A stretch of 64,000 nt of DNA from Thiodiazotropha sp040506775. Lineage in GTDB: Bacteria > Pseudomonadota > Gammaproteobacteria > Chromatiales > Chromatiaceae. Position numbers and translations under genes: made by a program. Shown here piece by piece: positions 61,732 to 64,000 of this stretch. The stretch lies in the NCBI GenBank assembly GCA_040506775.1, contig JBEVWC010000013.1, forward strand, positions 124,001 through 188,000, written 5' to 3'. The notes below the pieces were generated by a model. The model was given only the letters and a program-made list of their open reading frames with translations, was not told where the DNA came from and did not search any database. Position 1 is the stretch's first letter, and each line of letters opens with the position of its first letter.

Positions 61732-62047
61732 TTGGGGCTGTTTTGTCATTGTGTCGTGCCAAAGTAATTGGGGTTTGCTTTGCACTGCTCGCTTGACTGG
61801 AAGTATCGATTAGGGGTTGTCTGATGTGTTGATACACCTCCTCCCCGGCCTTACCAGTGCCCCCTCCCAAATGATTGGTTTTATGGGGCTCCAATTACTG
61901 GAGTCATGTCAGCATCGCCATTGAGCTACATTGATCTCTGCAACAAGGGCGAAGGGAGCTGTCTGGAGGGTTTTACATTGTCACTCAGCGCTTCGCATTC
62001 TGCTGGATCCCGGGTTCCACTTCGTTTCACCCGGGCTACGGTTGGTG
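61732..62047. other. Gap with a REP-type unit
   Basis: About 315 bases; contains the GTAGCCCGGGTGAA-family unit at 62009-62041 and no supported gene. Confidence 0.55.
62009..62041. repeat. REP-type repeat (GTAGCCCGGGTGAA family)
   Basis: CCCGGGTTCCACTTCG then TTTCACCCGGGCTACGG; the reverse complement matches the unit at 52488-52519 in its CGTAGCCCGGGTGAA part and its palindromic ends. Confidence 0.6.
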
Positions 62048-62587
62048 TTAGGTCTTGGGGCGCAGTTGGTAGATTTCGTCGAACAGGGCTTCCAGACGGG
62101 AGTGGGTACCGCGGATTCCCTGGATGACATCCCTGGCCCAGTCGAAGTAGGCCTGGCGGCGCTCCAGTTCCCAGCCTACTGGTGGGCTGCGGTGGACATC
62201 CCGCAGGTTGGCGATCTTGTCCGCCAGTTTGACCAGCCGGGCCTTGTCGGATAGGTGGGGTGCGTGATGGATCTGCATGGCTTTGCGTTCCAGTTTGTTC
62301 AGGGTCTTGTCGTCGGTGACCTCCATGACCAGACTGGCAATGACCAGCCCGAATTCTTTTTCGATCTCCTCCACGCGGGTTTCCGTATCTTCGATCGTGT
62401 CGTGCAGCAGCGCGGCAGCGAGGGTTTCTGTGTCTTCCACCCCGGCTTCGTTGACCAGTATATTCACCAATTCGATGGGGTGATTGACGTAGGGGGTGCC
62501 TTCCGCGTCTTTGCGCCGTTGATCGCGATGCTTGCGCGCGGAAAAGGTCAGGGCTTTGATGGTGAGTGACAGGTTAGTGTTTTTCAT
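62048..62587 (-). CDS. MESH1/RelA-SpoT-type HD hydrolase
   Basis: 179 residues: the HD pattern of (p)ppGpp hydrolases is present as SARKHRDQRRKDAEGTPYVN (His20), VNHPIEL (His36), ALLHDTIEDTET (His62-Asp63) and LVKLADKIANLRDVHRSPPV (Asp of the last motif). There is no synthetase, TGS or ACT domain, so it is a stand-alone small alarmone hydrolase candidate of MESH1 type. Cytoplasmic. Whether it acts on ppGpp or another nucleotide cannot be told from sequence. Confidence 0.82.
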   Translation of the reverse strand: MKNTNLSLTIKALTFSARKHRDQRRKDAEGTPYVNHPIELVNILVNEAGVEDTETLAAALLHDTIEDTETRVEEIEKEFGLVIASLVMEVTDDKTLNKLERKAMQIHHAPHLSDKARLVKLADKIANLRDVHRSPPVGWELERRQAYFDWARDVIQGIRGTHSRLEALFDEIYQLRPKT

Positions 62588-62659
62588 GGATCAGTGGCTA
62601 ATCCTTAAATTGATTGGATAGAGACTGTCAGTAATTCTCGACATCAGCAGTAACGGACT

Positions 62660-63178
62660 TCAGGCAGCCGAGGTCGATTTGGTATCCGCCCTGCTGCGAC
62701 TCTGAGCCTTGAGCTGTTCCACATGGGCGATCAGCGTGTCGACGGTCTCTTTGAGTAAATCGAGTTCTTCGAGGGTCAGGTCATTGAGCTGTTCCAGATT
62801 GTACTCGATGGTATCGATGATCTTCTTGTGAGGCCGTTGCATCGGGCGCATGAAATAGCCGGTGATGGTGGCGACAATCGCACCGAAGAACAACGCCGAT
62901 CCGATCACGATCCAGGTGCCGCCGATGAGTTTTGCCCAGCCGGAACTGGGCGTATCGGCGATTCCCGCAGTGGAAAACGCCGCGATGCCCCAGTAGAGGG
63001 CTTCACCGTAGCTGGTCAGGGTCGGCTGGACGCTGGTCTGTTCCGCGAGGTAGACCCCGGCGGAAAACAGCAACCACAGGACAATGAGCAACACCACCAT
63101 TTTGCTGAACGGGGTGTGATTGGATATGTCATGGTAGAACCGTTTGAGTCGGGTGTGATTTTTTCCAGGCCGCTTCAT
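62660..63178 (-). CDS. Two-TM ion channel-like protein with atypical filter
   Basis: 172 residues: membrane segments at about 25-45 and 88-110 enclose a pore helix and filter region SYGEALYWGIAAFSTAGIAD. The filter position reads TAGIAD where potassium channels have TVGYGD, so selectivity is in doubt. The C-terminal part (about 112-165) is a charged coiled coil (YNLEQLNDLTLEELDLLKET). AGGAG precedes the ATG. Domain type Ion_trans_2 by pattern; no regulatory RCK domain. Confidence 0.72.
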   Translation of the reverse strand: MKRPGKNHTRLKRFYHDISNHTPFSKMVVLLIVLWLLFSAGVYLAEQTSVQPTLTSYGEALYWGIAAFSTAGIADTPSSGWAKLIGGTWIVIGSALFFGAIVATITGYFMRPMQRPHKKIIDTIEYNLEQLNDLTLEELDLLKETVDTLIAHVEQLKAQSRSRADTKSTSAA

Positions 63179-63280
63179 GATTGCTCTCCTGTGATCCCCG
63201 ATTGCCGGGAATAGGTGCTGAGTGACAGCTTTTCACCGACTGGGTTAATGGGTGAGTCGTCACACCGTATACCCGTTTGT

Positions 63281-64000
63281 TCAGTAGTACCCGAGAAAAT
63301 TCAAAAGCCAGGGCAGAATGATGGCGGTTGTGAAAGTGGCCAGGGCCATCGCCAAGCCGGAAAAGGCACCCATCTCCTGGCTGATTTGAAAGGCGCGCGC
63401 GGTTCCGATGCCATGCGCGGTGATGCCCATGGCGAACCCCTTGATGCTGTCATCCTGAATACGCATGAGTGCAAATATCCGGGTGCCGACCGCGGCGCCC
63501 AGGATGCCGGTGATCACCACGAACACGGCGGTCAATGAGGGCAGGCCGCCGATCTTTTCCGCGATGCCCATGGCGACCGGAGCTGTCACCGACTTGGGCG
63601 CCAGTGAGAGCAGCGTCTGGTCGCCGATCCCGAACAACTCGGCCAGCAGTATCGAACTCATGGCGCCGACCACCACGCCCGACACCAGGGTAATGCCCAG
63701 TGGCAGCCAGAGACGCTTGAGTTTGGGCCATTGATGATAGAGGGGGATGGCGAGTGCGACCGTCGCGGGTCCGAGCAGGAAGTGGACGAACTGACCGCCT
63801 TCGAAGTAGGCGCTGTAGGGTGTCCCGGTGAGCAGCAGAAGTGCGATCAACAGGCTCACGGAGAGGAACACGGGGTGCAACAGGGGGTTGGCCTTGAACC
63901 GCATATAGACCCGATAGGCCAGTCCGTAGGCAATCAGGGTGATCGTCAGCCCCAGCAGCGGCGTGGTTGAGAGGTAGACCCAGATCGCGGCGAGATTCTT
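63281..64000 (-). CDS. LrgB/CidB-family membrane protein (5' end outside window)
   Basis: At least 239 codons; the frame is open from the window edge through NLAAIWVYLSTTPLLGLTIT, which matches the family N-terminus, so the ATG at 63904 is internal. Six or more hydrophobic segments; conserved KSVTAPVAMGIAEKIGGLPS, TGILGAAVG and GFAMGITAHGIGTARAFQIS. LrgB proteins pair with holin-like LrgA and affect murein hydrolase export or, in plants and bacteria, glycolate/pyruvate transport. The lrgA partner would lie beyond position 64000. Confidence 0.9.
   Translation of the reverse strand, partial: KNLAAIWVYLSTTPLLGLTITLIAYGLAYRVYMRFKANPLLHPVFLSVSLLIALLLLTGTPYSAYFEGGQFVHFLLGPATVALAIPLYHQWPKLKRLWLPLGITLVSGVVVGAMSSILLAELFGIGDQTLLSLAPKSVTAPVAMGIAEKIGGLPSLTAVFVVITGILGAAVGTRIFALMRIQDDSIKGFAMGITAHGIGTARAFQISQEMGAFSGLAMALATFTTAIILPWLLNFLGYY

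Overview
The window is chromosomal DNA of a motile gammaproteobacterium with fairly high GC. The fliL-M-N-O-P-Q-R-flhB-flhA block followed by flhF-fleN-fliA-cheY-cheZ-cheA-cheB is the Pseudomonas-type order. The core genes (nusA operon, ettA, pnp) are also gammaproteobacterial. A malyl-CoA lyase/malate thiokinase-like operon, a sucrose/amylosucrase operon and many palindromic intergenic repeats suggest a Chromatiales-like sulfur oxidizer or symbiont relative such as the Sedimenticola/Thiodiazotropha group. That placement is inference; no rRNA is present.

Layout. 1-16966 (minus strand): chemotaxis and flagellar export genes in two blocks, each with a recognisable sigma-54 promoter (upstream of flhF and of fliL). 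They are separated by about 2 kb holding a YdeI/DUF1905 gene and a small unknown gene. 17659-23708: hybrid sensor kinase, ettA (plus strand), a DUF2202 protein and an orphan ParA. 24029-27044: mcl-mtkA-mtkB operon. 27371-32330: FixH/YtkA-like protein, tRNA-Glu, a GGDEF-EAL protein, an alpha/beta hydrolase and a small membrane protein. 32565-41150: pnp, rpsO, truB, rbfA, infB, nusA, rimP, behind a leader with two tandem intrinsic terminators. 41465-43672: two-component system. 45997-52026: sucrose-phosphate synthase, sucrose phosphatase, fructokinase and amylosucrase. 52853-58592: a Nos-like copper/redox cluster (two NosL proteins, SafE-type protein, TlpA thioredoxin, polytopic Cys protein, ABC ATPase and FtsX-type permease). 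62048-64000: MESH1-like HD hydrolase, a two-TM channel and a partial LrgB.

The most unusual content is a pair of separated, polymorphic toxin-like cassettes (44073-45893 and 59346-61108). The two effector candidates share an ungapped N-terminal region of about 119 residues, the same GTG start context and a conserved upstream block. Their C-termini are unrelated: one is a glycine-rich hydrophobic, pore-like tail, the other resembles BECR/CdiA-type nuclease domains. Each is followed by small genes in immunity position: two paralogous two-TM proteins for the first, and one 85-residue acidic protein with an ATGA overlap for the second. This looks like a modular effector family with a common, possibly undescribed, N-terminal delivery domain and shared regulation.

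Several dispersed repeat families decorate the intergenic regions. One is an AT-rich inverted-repeat element lying directly after the stop codons of three genes inside gene clusters. Others are REP-type palindromes of the GTAGGTCGGGTTAGCG, CGTTCCCACGC, GTAGCCCGGGTGAA and CCCTCTCCCGCGAGGG types. All positions and alignments were read by eye; family assignments come from recognised motifs and gene order, not from database searches.
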